NCBI GenBank assembly: GCA_011525805.1
Contig: WYBR01000033.1
Coordinates: 1 to 64,000 of the forward strand
Origin: Vicinamibacteraceae bacterium
GTDB lineage: Bacteria; Planctomycetota; Phycisphaerae; Phycisphaerales; UBA5793
Length of the DNA stretch: 64,000 bases
Reading direction: 5' to 3'
Shown: positions 25,071 to 33,588 of the stretch, piece by piece
Numbering within the stretch: the stretch's first letter is position 1
How the letters are laid out: the number at the start of each line of letters is the position of its first letter
Notes under the pieces: model-generated
Databases searched by the model: none
What the model saw: only the letters and a program-made list of their open reading frames with translations
Told to the model about the DNA's origin: nothing
Translations under genes and position numbers: made by a program

Positions 25071-25119
25071 GCGCTCCCCTGCGCAGAGCCTTCGGGTCGC
25101 GGCTAAACAGTTCCGCGCT
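25071..25119 (-). repeat. REP class 2, right inverted copy flanking the RAYT gene
   Basis: Minus-strand reading: AGCGCGGAACTGTTTAGCCG, CGACCCGAAGGCTCTGCGCA, GGGGAGCGC. It starts at the paaF stop codon (TAA at 25119-25121) and is inverted relative to 24393-24436. Confidence 0.85.
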
Positions 25120-25898
25120 TACTTGCCTTTGAACGTCGGCTTGCGCTTTTCGACGAAGGCGCGCATGCCTTCTTTCTGGTCCTCGGTGGCGAAGAGCATG
25201 TAGAAGAGTTTGCGTTCGAACTCGAGTCCTTCCGAGAGGGGCGTCTCGAAGGCCTTGAGGACGCCTTCCTTGGCGAAGCGGAGGGCGATGGGGCCTTTCG
25301 AGGCGATGGCGTGGGCCACCTTGACCGCCTCGGCAAAGAAGTGCTCTTTGGGCACGACGCGGCTCACCAGGCCGTGATCGAGCGCTTCCTGCGCGCTAAG
25401 GAATCGTCCGCTGAGGATGACGTCCATGGCGAGCGCCTTGCCGAGCGCGCGGGGGAGGCGCTGCGTGCCGCCGGCGCCGGGCATGACGCCGATGTTGATT
25501 TCCGGCTGGCCGAACTGGGCCGTCTCCGACGCGATGACCACGTCGCAGTGCATCATGAGTTCGCACCCGCCTCCGAGGCACCACCCGCTCACCGCCGCGA
25601 CGATGGGCTTCTTGACGCGCTTGATGCGCTCCCACGTGGCGAACTGGTCGCGCTCGTACATGCTCACGACCGACTGCTCGGCCATGTCGCCGATGTCCGC
25701 TCCCGCGGCCCACGCCTTTTCACTCCCCGAGAGGACGATGACGTAGATGCCCGGATCCTTGTCGTAGGTCTCCATCTGCGCAGCGAGCGCCGCCATAAGT
25801 TCGGGATTGAGCGCGTTGAGCACCTTGGGGCGGTTGAGGCGGATGATGCCGACGTGGCCGTCGGTCTCGGCGAGAATCAGCGACTCTTCGTGGCTCAT
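25119..25898 (-). CDS. paaF: 2,3-dehydroadipyl-CoA hydratase (enoyl-CoA hydratase)
   Basis: A 259-residue crotonase-family hydratase. The two catalytic glutamates are present: Glu113 in GGGCELMMHCD and Glu133 in GQPEINIGVMPGAGG, as in true enoyl-CoA hydratases. The C-terminal FVEKRKPTFKGK is typical. Its ATG at 25898 overlaps the stop of the thioesterase gene as ATGA, so the two are translationally coupled. The PaaF role is assigned from context; a general fatty-acid hydratase is the alternative. Confidence 0.88.
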   Translation of the reverse strand: MSHEESLILAETDGHVGIIRLNRPKVLNALNPELMAALAAQMETYDKDPGIYVIVLSGSEKAWAAGADIGDMAEQSVVSMYERDQFATWERIKRVKKPIVAAVSGWCLGGGCELMMHCDVVIASETAQFGQPEINIGVMPGAGGTQRLPRALGKALAMDVILSGRFLSAQEALDHGLVSRVVPKEHFFAEAVKVAHAIASKGPIALRFAKEGVLKAFETPLSEGLEFERKLFYMLFATEDQKEGMRAFVEKRKPTFKGK

Positions 25899-26332
25899 GG
25901 ATCGTTCCGTTCCGATGTGGCGCTTGGGCGGGATTCGCGTTCGATGAGGGCGGCGAGTTTGGCCCGCGGCAGGATGCGCTGCACCTGCCGCCCGCGCCCG
26001 ACCACCTTCTCCCCATCCGGGCGGACATGATATGCGGTCACCTCGCACACCAGCGTCGTCGGATCGAGTTCGACGGCCACCGCCTCGACGCGCACGGTGC
26101 GTCCGACGGGCGTCGGCGCGAGGTGGTCGATCGAGAGGTGCGAGCCGATGCCCTCCTCGTGCGCCTCGAGATGGGGCATGAGAACCTTGCGGGCGGCGAT
26201 CTCCATGTGGTGCGCCATCGACCAGGTTGAGTAGACGCGATGGACCACGTCGCCGTCGAAGGCGGGGCACATGTCTTCGGTGACGGTGATGATGACCTCG
26301 GCGCGGGCGCCGACCTGCAGTTCGGGCTTCAT
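25895..26332 (-). CDS. Hotdog-fold thioesterase family protein
   Basis: A 145-residue protein resembling the FlK/fluoroacetyl-CoA thioesterase type of hotdog fold. It begins MKPELQVGARAEVIITVTED and carries YSTWSMAHHMEIAAR, EGIGSHLSIDHLAPTPVG and a VTAYHVRPDGEKVVGRG strand pair. It probably hydrolyses a CoA ester formed in this pathway, filling the role that PaaI has elsewhere, although the sequence is not of the PaaI type. Start and stop are consistent with the ATGA overlap with paaF. Confidence 0.75.
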   Translation of the reverse strand: MKPELQVGARAEVIITVTEDMCPAFDGDVVHRVYSTWSMAHHMEIAARKVLMPHLEAHEEGIGSHLSIDHLAPTPVGRTVRVEAVAVELDPTTLVCEVTAYHVRPDGEKVVGRGRQVQRILPRAKLAALIERESRPSATSERNDP

Positions 26333-26356
26333 CGGGGGAGTTTATGCTGGGACCAC

Positions 26357-26384
26357 CCCACGATTCGCAGAGCCTCATCGTGGG
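26357..26384. repeat. REP class 1 palindrome
   Basis: CCCACGAT / ATCGTGGG around TCGCAGAGCCTC, between the aminotransferase and thioesterase genes. Confidence 0.85.
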
Positions 26385-26398
26385 CGTGGGTTGAGTTC

Positions 26399-27571
26399 TT
26401 ACTTCATCAGCGCCGCGAGGACTTCAAGCCCCTTCGCCAGCCGCGCATCATCGACGGCGTAACTGATGCGGATATGCGTGTCGCGCTGCGAGAAGATGTT
26501 TCCGGGGATGACGAGGACGTTGCGCTCGAGGGCCTTGCGGAAAAAGGCGTCGCCGCTCAGGCCGAGACGCGGCGGCACCTGCGGGAAGGCGTAGAACGCG
26601 CCGGCGGGATGAGCCAGTTCCGTCAGGCCGCCCAGCGCCTCGACCACCATGTCGCGCTTGCGCTCGTAGGCCGCGACGTACGCCGACATGTCGGTGCGCA
26701 GCGCGACGACGCCGGCGTGCTGGACCATGTGCGGCGCGCAGACGAAGGAATACTGGTTGACCTTGGTCATCTCGCGGATGAGGCGGGAAGGCCCGACTGC
26801 ATAGCCGAGGCGCCAGCCGGTCATGCCCCACGTCTTGCTGAAGCCGCGCAGGATGAGGCACTGGCTCGTGAAGCGGCCGGGCGTTGGAAACACGCCGTCC
26901 TCGCGGCCGTCGGCGTAGGTGAACTCGTCGTAGATCTCGTCGCTCAGGAGCATTACGCCGCGCGACTCGCACAGATCGACGATGTCGCGCAACTCGTCGC
27001 TGCCGAGCACAACCCCCGACGGGTTGCCCGGCGAGTTGAGCACGATGAACCTCGTGCGGTCTGTGATGAGCGGTTCGAGGCGCGCGGCCGTCATGCGGAA
27101 GTCGGGATAGGTGCCGCAGAACACGGCCCGGGCGCCGGCGACGACGGCCACCTGCGGGTAGGAGACGAAATACGGATCGGGAATGATGATCTCATCGCCC
27201 GGCTCGGCGAGCGCGAGGTAAGCGAGCAGCAGCCCGGCGCTCGTGCCGTTGGTGATCATCACGTCGCACTCGCGCTCCGGGCCGATCTCCCAGCCGAGTT
27301 CGGCGGAGAGTTTGTCCGCGACGGCGGCGCGGAGTTCGGGAATGCCCTGCGTGATCGTGTAGCCGTTGCGCCCGGCGCGGATGGCGTCGATGGCGGCCTG
27401 CTTGATCGGCTCGGGCACGTCGAAGTCGGGCTGGCCGATCGAGAAGTTGACCGGATCCTTCATCTTCGCGGCAAGTTCGAAGACGCGGCGGATGCCCGAA
27501 GGCTCCATCGCCTCCATCCGATCGGTCAGCAATGCCTCGATGTCGATCATCGCGCGTCCGGGAGTGGTCAT
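26399..27571 (-). CDS. Class I/II PLP-dependent aminotransferase
   Basis: A 390-residue fold-type I aminotransferase of the aspartate/aromatic group. Visible: YTITQGIPELR (71-81), TNGTSAGLLLA, NSPGNPSG (179-186), LLSDEIYDEF, and the PLP lysine Lys246 in RGFSKTWGMTGWRLGY. The C-terminal Arg in HIRISYA binds the substrate carboxylate. It sits upstream of the paa genes on the same strand, which makes an aromatic amino acid such as phenylalanine a plausible substrate. Specificity cannot be read from the sequence. Confidence 0.88.
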   Translation of the reverse strand: MTTPGRAMIDIEALLTDRMEAMEPSGIRRVFELAAKMKDPVNFSIGQPDFDVPEPIKQAAIDAIRAGRNGYTITQGIPELRAAVADKLSAELGWEIGPERECDVMITNGTSAGLLLAYLALAEPGDEIIIPDPYFVSYPQVAVVAGARAVFCGTYPDFRMTAARLEPLITDRTRFIVLNSPGNPSGVVLGSDELRDIVDLCESRGVMLLSDEIYDEFTYADGREDGVFPTPGRFTSQCLILRGFSKTWGMTGWRLGYAVGPSRLIREMTKVNQYSFVCAPHMVQHAGVVALRTDMSAYVAAYERKRDMVVEALGGLTELAHPAGAFYAFPQVPPRLGLSGDAFFRKALERNVLVIPGNIFSQRDTHIRISYAVDDARLAKGLEVLAALMK

Positions 27572-27635
27572 GGCTTCACCGTTGGGCGGCGGCGCGGCCG
27601 CCGCGCTTCCTGAAGCATCATAGACCGATCGGCGA

Positions 27636-28526
27636 TCAGCGGTCGCCTTCCATCCGCATCAGGGCATCGCCTGATTGCGTGGTGGAAGCGCCGGCGGAGC
27701 GGGCCGCGGCCCGCTCCTGCCGCGTGTATTCCGCGAGCGCCGCCATCTGCTCCTTCGTGAGCACCTGCGAGACCTCGAAGAACGCGCGGAGTTTCACCAG
27801 CGGGGCGACCGTGCGGCCCTGAAGTTCCTGCACGGCGATGGGCTCGAAGATCTTTTCGACCCGCTGCTTCTGCTCGGGCGTGAGTTGCAGGCGCGAGGCG
27901 ATGTCCTCGAACACGGCCGCGCCCATCGCCACGGCCGAGCGGATCGCCGACTCGGCCATCTTGCCGAGCGTTTCGACCTTGATGCGAATGAAGAGTTCGG
28001 GCGCGTTCACGTCGCCGCCCGTCTCGCGCCGGATGGACTCGGCCCGGGCGCGGATGTACTCGGCGACGAGGCCGCGGGCCTCGCGCCGCTGGGCGAAGGT
28101 CAGGTGAGGGCCCATCTCGCGCATCATCGTGCCCCGCGCGCGGTAGTCGCGCAGCGCTTCGCCCGTGCGCCGCAGAAGATCGGCGAACTCGGCCGGCTGG
28201 GTCTTCGCGTCGATGCTGCCGAACTGCGTGAGCAGGTCAAAGTTCTCGCGGATGGCCTTGCTGAACGCCGCGCTGCGCTCGAGGCGCAGGCGGTCGAAGA
28301 GGGCGCGCTGCTCGTCGGTGAGATCGAGCAGGTCGATGGCGGCGACGTCGGCTTCAACGTCGAGCACCTCGACCTCACCGCGAAAGCCGCGGCGCACGAG
28401 GGTGCGGGCGGACTCGGCCGCGGGCGTCTCCACCCTCGGTCCGGCGAGGGGGGTTTCGGCGGGCGGCGCGTGGCTGACCTGGACGAGGATGAAGGCCGCG
28501 GCGAGGCTGGTGAGCATTCCGGACAT
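27636..28526 (-). CDS. Secreted LTxxQ-motif protein, function unknown
   Basis: A 296-residue exported protein. The ATG at 28526 (MSGMLTSLAAAFILVQ) gives a signal peptide and has AGGGAG upstream. Four helices start with LTxxQ-type motifs: LTDEQRALFDRL, LTFAQRREARGL, LTPEQKQRVEKI and LTKEQMAALAEY. This pattern recalls Spy/CpxP periplasmic proteins, but the protein is about twice their length. The tail is Ser/Thr-rich. It follows a membrane protein and YceI, and no specific role is claimed. Confidence 0.7.
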   Translation of the reverse strand: MSGMLTSLAAAFILVQVSHAPPAETPLAGPRVETPAAESARTLVRRGFRGEVEVLDVEADVAAIDLLDLTDEQRALFDRLRLERSAAFSKAIRENFDLLTQFGSIDAKTQPAEFADLLRRTGEALRDYRARGTMMREMGPHLTFAQRREARGLVAEYIRARAESIRRETGGDVNAPELFIRIKVETLGKMAESAIRSAVAMGAAVFEDIASRLQLTPEQKQRVEKIFEPIAVQELQGRTVAPLVKLRAFFEVSQVLTKEQMAALAEYTRQERAAARSAGASTTQSGDALMRMEGDR

Positions 28527-28610
28527 GACTCTCGCTCCCTGAGGCGGTTCGGCTCGCCCCGGGGTTGTACGGCTTCGAGGGCCGGGCGTTTCAGGACGCC
28601 GCACCGCCGG

Positions 28611-29480
28611 TCAGTAGAGCGACTCCCCTTTGGCCTCGTCGAGCAGATGCCAGAGAAGCAGGATGAGAGCGACGAGCGCGGGGGCGAGGGCAAGAAGGAC
28701 GCGGCCGAGGAGCGCGGTCACCGACTCGCGCCCCTCCGCCGCCCACAGAAGGAGCGGCGCGCCGGCGAGGATGACCGGCACTCCGAAGGGCTGGGGATAT
28801 TGCCACATGGAGAGGATGAGCGCGCCGTAGACGGGGATGACAACCGCGAGCAGCCCGCGCGCCGGCGAGATGCGCGGCGCCGCGAGAGCGATCAGGGCCG
28901 CGCCGCCAAGTGCGGCGGCGAGGACGCCCGAGAGTTGGGCGAGTTTCGCGCTGCCTCCCTTGAAGAAGACCGCCCCCGCCACGGCGATGAGCAGCGAAAG
29001 CGCGAGGGGGATGGAAGGCCCGCTCCGCCTCGCCGCGAGACGCTCGAGCAACGACCAGACGGCCGCGAGCGCCACGGCCTGACCGACGGTCCACGCGGCG
29101 ACCACGGACGGGGGCTGCTCAGCGCGAAAGCCCCTCGAAAGTGTGAACCACGACACGCCGGCGCACAGCGCCAGGCGCAGCGTCCATCGCACGGCCGGCG
29201 GCGCGCGAAACGAATCGGCCAGGCCGACGAGGATGCCGGCGAGGGCGATCAGGAAGAGGTAGTCCGTCGGCTGCGCGGGGGGAAGAGAGGGCCATTTGTT
29301 GATCGCCACGTGGCCGATGAGGTACCCGGCGCCGATGCCCAGCGGCGCGCCCCACGAGCCGCGGATGCTCTCGCGATCCGTCCGCCGCCAGGGCTGCCAC
29401 GCAAGGCTCATGCAGACGATGGCGACGCCCAGCGGCATCGCCACCGTCCACACGAATTGACTGACCATGAACTCCTGCAT
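28611..29480 (-). CDS. Polytopic membrane protein of unknown function
   Basis: A 289-residue integral membrane protein with about nine or ten hydrophobic segments, starting VWTVAMPLGVAIVCMSLAW and ending LLALAPALVALILLLWHLL. No catalytic motif is recognised. It lies 9 bases after the yceI-like stop, so it is probably cotranscribed with it. Similar unnamed proteins are common in planctomycetes (general impression, not searched). Confidence 0.75.
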   Translation of the reverse strand: MQEFMVSQFVWTVAMPLGVAIVCMSLAWQPWRRTDRESIRGSWGAPLGIGAGYLIGHVAINKWPSLPPAQPTDYLFLIALAGILVGLADSFRAPPAVRWTLRLALCAGVSWFTLSRGFRAEQPPSVVAAWTVGQAVALAAVWSLLERLAARRSGPSIPLALSLLIAVAGAVFFKGGSAKLAQLSGVLAAALGGAALIALAAPRISPARGLLAVVIPVYGALILSMWQYPQPFGVPVILAGAPLLLWAAEGRESVTALLGRVLLALAPALVALILLLWHLLDEAKGESLY

Positions 29481-29489
29481 TCGAGCCGA

Positions 29490-30116
29490 TCAGCGATCCG
29501 CCTTGAGCCCTTCAAGGCCGAGGAAGATCGTCACCTCGTCGCCGACTGGTCCGTCGACGCCGTAGGTCATGCCGAAGTCGCTGCGCTTGATGGTGAACTC
29601 AGCGGCGACGCCGATGCGCTTGCCGCGCGCCGTGGCGGTGCCGACGTGATCGATCATGACCGTGATGGACTTGGTCACGCCGTGCATGGTGAGGTCGCCG
29701 CTGACTTCGTAGCGGTTCTCACCGGACTTCTTGGCGCCCTTGCTGACGAAGGAGATGGTCGGATAGTTGGCGGTGTCGAAGAAGTCGTTGCTGCGCAGAT
29801 GCTTGTCGCGGTCGGCGGAGTTGGTGTCGACGCTGGCGGCCTTGATCTCGGCCTTGATGGAGTGGCCGGTGGGCTCGTCGCCGTTCCAGCCGATCTCGCC
29901 GGTGACGTCGTTGAAGCGGCCGTAGAACCAACTGACTCCCATGTGCTTGACCTTGAAGATCACGCTCGAGTGCACCGTGTCAATCTTGAAGATTTCGGGA
30001 TCCTGGGCGGTCTCGACCGCGGCCGAGTCAACTGCAGGCCGGGCCAGGCCCGCGAGGCCGATCGTCGATGCCGCGAGAAGCGCCGCCAGGCCGAGGCGAG
30101 TCATCGTCATCTTCAT
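29490..30116 (-). CDS. YceI-family periplasmic lipid-binding-like protein
   Basis: A 208-residue exported protein with a signal peptide (LGLAALLAASTIGLAGLA) and a YceI beta-barrel. Family features include IDTVHSSVIFKVKHMGVSWFYGRF, the ADRDKHLRSNDFFDTANYPTI region, LTMHGVTKSI and FTIKRSDFGMTYG. YceI proteins bind isoprenoid lipids such as polyprenyl chains. It heads a unit with the downstream membrane protein. Confidence 0.93.
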   Translation of the reverse strand: MKMTMTRLGLAALLAASTIGLAGLARPAVDSAAVETAQDPEIFKIDTVHSSVIFKVKHMGVSWFYGRFNDVTGEIGWNGDEPTGHSIKAEIKAASVDTNSADRDKHLRSNDFFDTANYPTISFVSKGAKKSGENRYEVSGDLTMHGVTKSITVMIDHVGTATARGKRIGVAAEFTIKRSDFGMTYGVDGPVGDEVTIFLGLEGLKADR

Positions 30117-30257
30117 GGGAGATCATCCTTTCAGGTTGGGGAACGTGGGGACGCGACCAGACAGTGGCCATTGTACAGACGCAGCGACGCTCCGGTTCGC
30201 GGGGTATTCCGCCTCGACGCTTGAGTTTCGGGTGTTGTCCGGGGTCGGCGGCGCGGC

Positions 30258-30830
30258 TCAGGCTGCGGACGCCTCGGCGGGCCGGGCCGAGGGCAGGGCG
30301 ACGGGCGCGCGGGGGTGATCGAGTCGCGAGCCTCCTCCGTCCGGCGCTTCGCCGCCATCCGCGACGACGGGACAGGTGAGGCGCACGCGGCCGCTGACGG
30401 CGATCAGTCCGGCCGGGCGGTCCATCTCTGCGAGCGTCCGGACCAGTTCGTCATTGCCGATGACCTCGACGAACGACACGGCGGAATCGACCTCGCGCAC
30501 GAGCGAGTCCCCGCCGTCGACCACGAGGGCGAACTCAACGACGACCGTTGCGACAGGGCCGTCCACGACTTGCACAAGAGAGCGAGCGGCTGGCGCGAGC
30601 GACCCCGCGCCGGCGACCTCGCCGGCCGAGCCGGGCCGGGCCGAGAGGTGTGTCGCAAGCCACGCGGAGGCGCCGAGCAGGAGCAGGGCGGCGGCCAGCG
30701 CCGACGCGCGCCTGCGGCGGCGCCGGGCGCGGTGCATCGCGGTGAAGGCCTCGAGCATCGCGGCGCGCATCGCGGCGCAGCGATCCAGCCCCGCGGGCGA
30801 CAGGTCGGATTCAAGCGCTTCAGGGTTCAT
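30258..30830 (-). CDS. Putative membrane anti-sigma factor
   Basis: A 190-residue single-span membrane protein: a short cytoplasmic N-terminus (MNPEALESDLSPAGLDRC), a basic stretch RARRRRRR, then the span ALAAALLLLGASAWLA and a mostly beta-rich outer region with a Pro/Gly-rich end. No zinc-binding anti-sigma motif is evident. It is called from its position: its ATG at 30830 overlaps the sigma gene end by 11 bases, the usual sigma/anti-sigma arrangement. Confidence 0.6.
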   Translation of the reverse strand: MNPEALESDLSPAGLDRCAAMRAAMLEAFTAMHRARRRRRRASALAAALLLLGASAWLATHLSARPGSAGEVAGAGSLAPAARSLVQVVDGPVATVVVEFALVVDGGDSLVREVDSAVSFVEVIGNDELVRTLAEMDRPAGLIAVSGRVRLTCPVVADGGEAPDGGGSRLDHPRAPVALPSARPAEASAA

Positions 30831-31380
30831 CGAAAGTCTCCTGTGCGGCGGCGCGCAGATGCGCCAGCGAGCGGTTGATGCGTCCATCGACGGCTCCGGC
30901 GCGAAGGCCGACCAGCCGGCCGATCTGCTCGAGCGTGGCGCCCAGCCGGTAGCGCATGGACAGCAGGATCGACCGGTCGGTGGCGAGTTCGGCGAGGCGC
31001 TCGCTGAGCCACTCGAGCCGCTCGTCGAGGTCTCCATCGGCGGCGGCGGATGGACCGCGCTCGCGCCCGTGCCGCGCCTCGCGCGCGGCGCGGCGGCGCT
31101 CGGCGCGAAGTCGATCGAGCGCGCAGCGCCAGACGACGGTGCGAAGCCAGGCTTCGAGGGCGCCCTCGGACTCGAATCGCTTCATGGCGTGCATGACCTT
31201 GATCATCGCCTCCTGCACGACGTCGAGACAGAAGGACTCGTCGCGCCGCGTCGCCGTCCGCGCCATGGCGTGCAGGCGCGCAAACCACGCGTCGTAGAAG
31301 GCCGCAAACGCAGGCGCATCGCCGTGGGCGATGGCCTGCGTGAGCGCTGACACGTCGGCTGGGGTGGCGGGGTCGACCAC
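30820..31380 (-). CDS. ECF-type RNA polymerase sigma factor
   Basis: A 186-residue sigma factor. Region 2 contains CLDVVQEAMIKVMHAMKRFESEGALEAWLRTVVWRCALDRLR when read in short segments, such as DVVQEAMIKV and LEAWLRTVVW. Region 4 contains LRYR-like LSMRYRLGATLEQIGRLVG and AVDGRINRSLAHLR, the DNA-binding helix. The start is GTG at 31380 with GGAG upstream. Its last 11 bases overlap the start of the putative anti-sigma gene. Confidence 0.88.
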   Translation of the reverse strand: MVDPATPADVSALTQAIAHGDAPAFAAFYDAWFARLHAMARTATRRDESFCLDVVQEAMIKVMHAMKRFESEGALEAWLRTVVWRCALDRLRAERRRAAREARHGRERGPSAAADGDLDERLEWLSERLAELATDRSILLSMRYRLGATLEQIGRLVGLRAGAVDGRINRSLAHLRAAAQETFDEP

Positions 31381-31435
31381 CGTCGGCTCCGGGAAAGAGG
31401 AATCCGGACTGTCGCGTCAGTTCGGCTCAATGACT

Positions 31436-32392
31436 CTACTCACCATCGGGCTTGCTCTTCGCCTGCTCGCGCAGCCGGGCCGCCTGCTCCTCCAGGGCGC
31501 GGATGACCGACTCGCGCTCCATGAGTTCGTCGCGCAGGCGGGCGACGGTCGCTTCGAGTTCGGCCGTGCGGCGCTCCATCGCCTCGGCGCGGACCTTGGC
31601 GGTCTCGGCGAGGCGCAGCCTCTCGACCGCCTCCATCTCGATGGCCTGCCGGTCCTTCGCCGCCTCCTCCATCCGCTTCTGAAGCGCGAGCATCTCGTGC
31701 TTGATCGGCTCGACGGACTGCTCGCGCCGCTGCGCGCTGGACCGGCGCAACTGGTCGATGACGTTCTCGATGATCTCGATCTGCTCGATCTCCGCGCGGG
31801 CGAGAAGCAGGGCCGTCTCGGTGTGGAAGCGGACCTGGGCCTTCTGGGCTTCGCTGCCGAGCAGTTCGAGCGCGGTGCTGACCGCCTTGATGATGTGATC
31901 GGGCGAGGTGCCGCCGGCGATGAGATCGGCGACGGACCAGATGTTCGATCGCTGCGGGCCGGCGGCGTAGCGGCCGGAGACCTTCACGTCGGCGTCCACC
32001 TTGATGAGCGGCGCGGCGTCGCCGACCAACGACGGACCGGAGACCGGCTGGACCCGCAGCATCACGATGCGATTGGACGACTCGAGGTGTTCGCCGTCGA
32101 GGAGCATCACCGCCGCGACCACGTCCACGCGGCGCAGCGTCATGGGAGGCAGCGCGATTTCCTCGACGTGGGGCATGGCCACGATGTTGACGCGATCCCC
32201 CACCGCCTGCCGCACGGCGTCAAGGAAATCCACCGCCGTACCGCCCTTGAAGTCGAGATCGAGCAGCGATCGCGGCGAGGCGGCGCGCGTTTCGCCGCCG
32301 GGCGGCGCCGCGCCCTGGTTCTGGGCCAGCGAAGCGCTCTGCATCGACGCGGCCATGAGCAGCGCACCGAGCGAATGGCGAAGTTTCAGCAT
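31436..32392 (-). CDS. Secreted coiled-coil protein with secretin N-domain-like segment
   Basis: A 318-residue exported protein. A signal peptide (LGALLMAASMQSASLAQ) leads to a segment at about 45-110 (LDFKGGTAVDFLDAVRQAV, VNIVAMPHVEEIALPPMTLR) that resembles the short N-terminal domain of secretin or TonB-dependent proteins. The C-terminal 140 residues are a Glu/Arg/Ala-rich coiled coil (KHEMLALQKRMEEAAKDRQ). It lies directly upstream of the sigma gene. Function unknown. Confidence 0.7.
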   Translation of the reverse strand: MLKLRHSLGALLMAASMQSASLAQNQGAAPPGGETRAASPRSLLDLDFKGGTAVDFLDAVRQAVGDRVNIVAMPHVEEIALPPMTLRRVDVVAAVMLLDGEHLESSNRIVMLRVQPVSGPSLVGDAAPLIKVDADVKVSGRYAAGPQRSNIWSVADLIAGGTSPDHIIKAVSTALELLGSEAQKAQVRFHTETALLLARAEIEQIEIIENVIDQLRRSSAQRREQSVEPIKHEMLALQKRMEEAAKDRQAIEMEAVERLRLAETAKVRAEAMERRTAELEATVARLRDELMERESVIRALEEQAARLREQAKSKPDGE

Positions 32393-32634
32393 GATTCAGG
32401 CTCCGAAGGTGGTTGAGTTCGTTCAAGGCGCCGTTCCGTGGACCGGCGGCGGATCGGCCTTTGACCTTGAAACGCCGCCGTCCACCCCGTTTCGCGCCGG
32501 CGATCCCGATTCTCCGGCGCGCCGCGGACCGGGCTCGGCGGCGAGATGAGGCTCGACGCTTTTCACCCGCGCCGCATCTCCCTACCCTTGGCCTCCACGG
32601 CCGCACCCCGATGCGCCGCCCGATCCCCTACTTC

Positions 32635-32640
32635 AGGAGG
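32635..32640 (+). promoter_or_regulatory. Ribosome-binding site of fabI
   Basis: AGGAGG, six bases before the ATG at 32647. It decides that start over the open frame extending upstream to 32413. Confidence 0.85.
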
Positions 32641-32646
32641 CGCTTC

Positions 32647-33435
32647 ATGCCCCTCATGTCCGGCAAAAAGGGTCTCGTCATCGGCATTGCCAATGACCGC
32701 AGTTATGCGTGGCACATCGCCAACTCCCTCAAGACCCACGGCGCTGAGATGATGTTCACCAACCTCCCCGGCGAGAAGATGGAGCGCCGTGTCCGCTCCG
32801 CTGTCGAGGAACTGGGCATCGCCGATCCGTGGATCCAGCCCCTCGACGCCACGGACGACGACGCGGTCGCCCGGGTCTTCGCGCAGGCGGCCGAGCACGC
32901 GGGCGGCCGGCTCGACTTCGTCGTCCACTCGATCGCCTTCGCCGACAAGACCTGGCTCGAAGTCGGCAGGTTCCTCGAGACGCCCAAGGCGGCGTACCTT
33001 CAGGCGATGGAGGTCAGCGCCTACACGCTGCTGAGCATGGCGCGGGCAGCGCGGCCGTTCATGACCGACGGCGGCTCGATCCTGGCGATGACCTACTACG
33101 GCGCGGAGAAAGTCATCCCCGGCTACAACGTCATGGGCGTGGCCAAGGCGGCGCTCGAGTGCACCTGCCGCTACCTCGCCGCCGAACTCGGCCGCGCGGG
33201 CCAGGGCATCCGCGTCAACACGATCTCCGGCGGACCGCTCAAGACCCTCAGCGCCATGGGCGTGGGCGGCTTCTCGACCATGCTCGATCACGTCGCCGCC
33301 AAGTCGCCCCTCGGCCGAAACATCGAAGGCGGCGAGGTCGGCGACACCGCCGTCTGGCTGTTGAGCGATCTCTCGACCGGCGTGACCGGCCAGACGATCT
33401 ACGTCGACGCCGGGTACTGCACGATCGGCATGTGA
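32647..33435 (+). CDS. fabI: Enoyl-[acyl-carrier-protein] reductase FabI
   Basis: A 262-residue short-chain dehydrogenase that reduces enoyl-ACP in fatty acid synthesis. The NAD motif GLVIGIANDRSYAW is the FabI form. The active site is Tyr150 and Tyr160-x6-Lys167 (YYGAEKVIPGYNVMGVAK). The C-terminal SGGPLKTLSAMGV and DAGYCTIGM follow the family. Length is normal. It has a perfect AGGAGG ribosome-binding site and stands divergent from the gene at 31436-32392. Confidence 0.96.
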   Translation: MPLMSGKKGLVIGIANDRSYAWHIANSLKTHGAEMMFTNLPGEKMERRVRSAVEELGIADPWIQPLDATDDDAVARVFAQAAEHAGGRLDFVVHSIAFADKTWLEVGRFLETPKAAYLQAMEVSAYTLLSMARAARPFMTDGGSILAMTYYGAEKVIPGYNVMGVAKAALECTCRYLAAELGRAGQGIRVNTISGGPLKTLSAMGVGGFSTMLDHVAAKSPLGRNIEGGEVGDTAVWLLSDLSTGVTGQTIYVDAGYCTIGM

Positions 33436-33588
33436 GCGATCCCGGCGCCCAGACACGACGCGTCGCGACGGACGGAGCGACAGGGACGGATGCCGGCGAC
33501 GCGCGGGGTATACTCCACGTGTCGCCCGGCGTGGGCGATGCGAACGTCCCGTCTGGCGCGCGGCGCGCCATCCAAAGAGGAGGTCACC

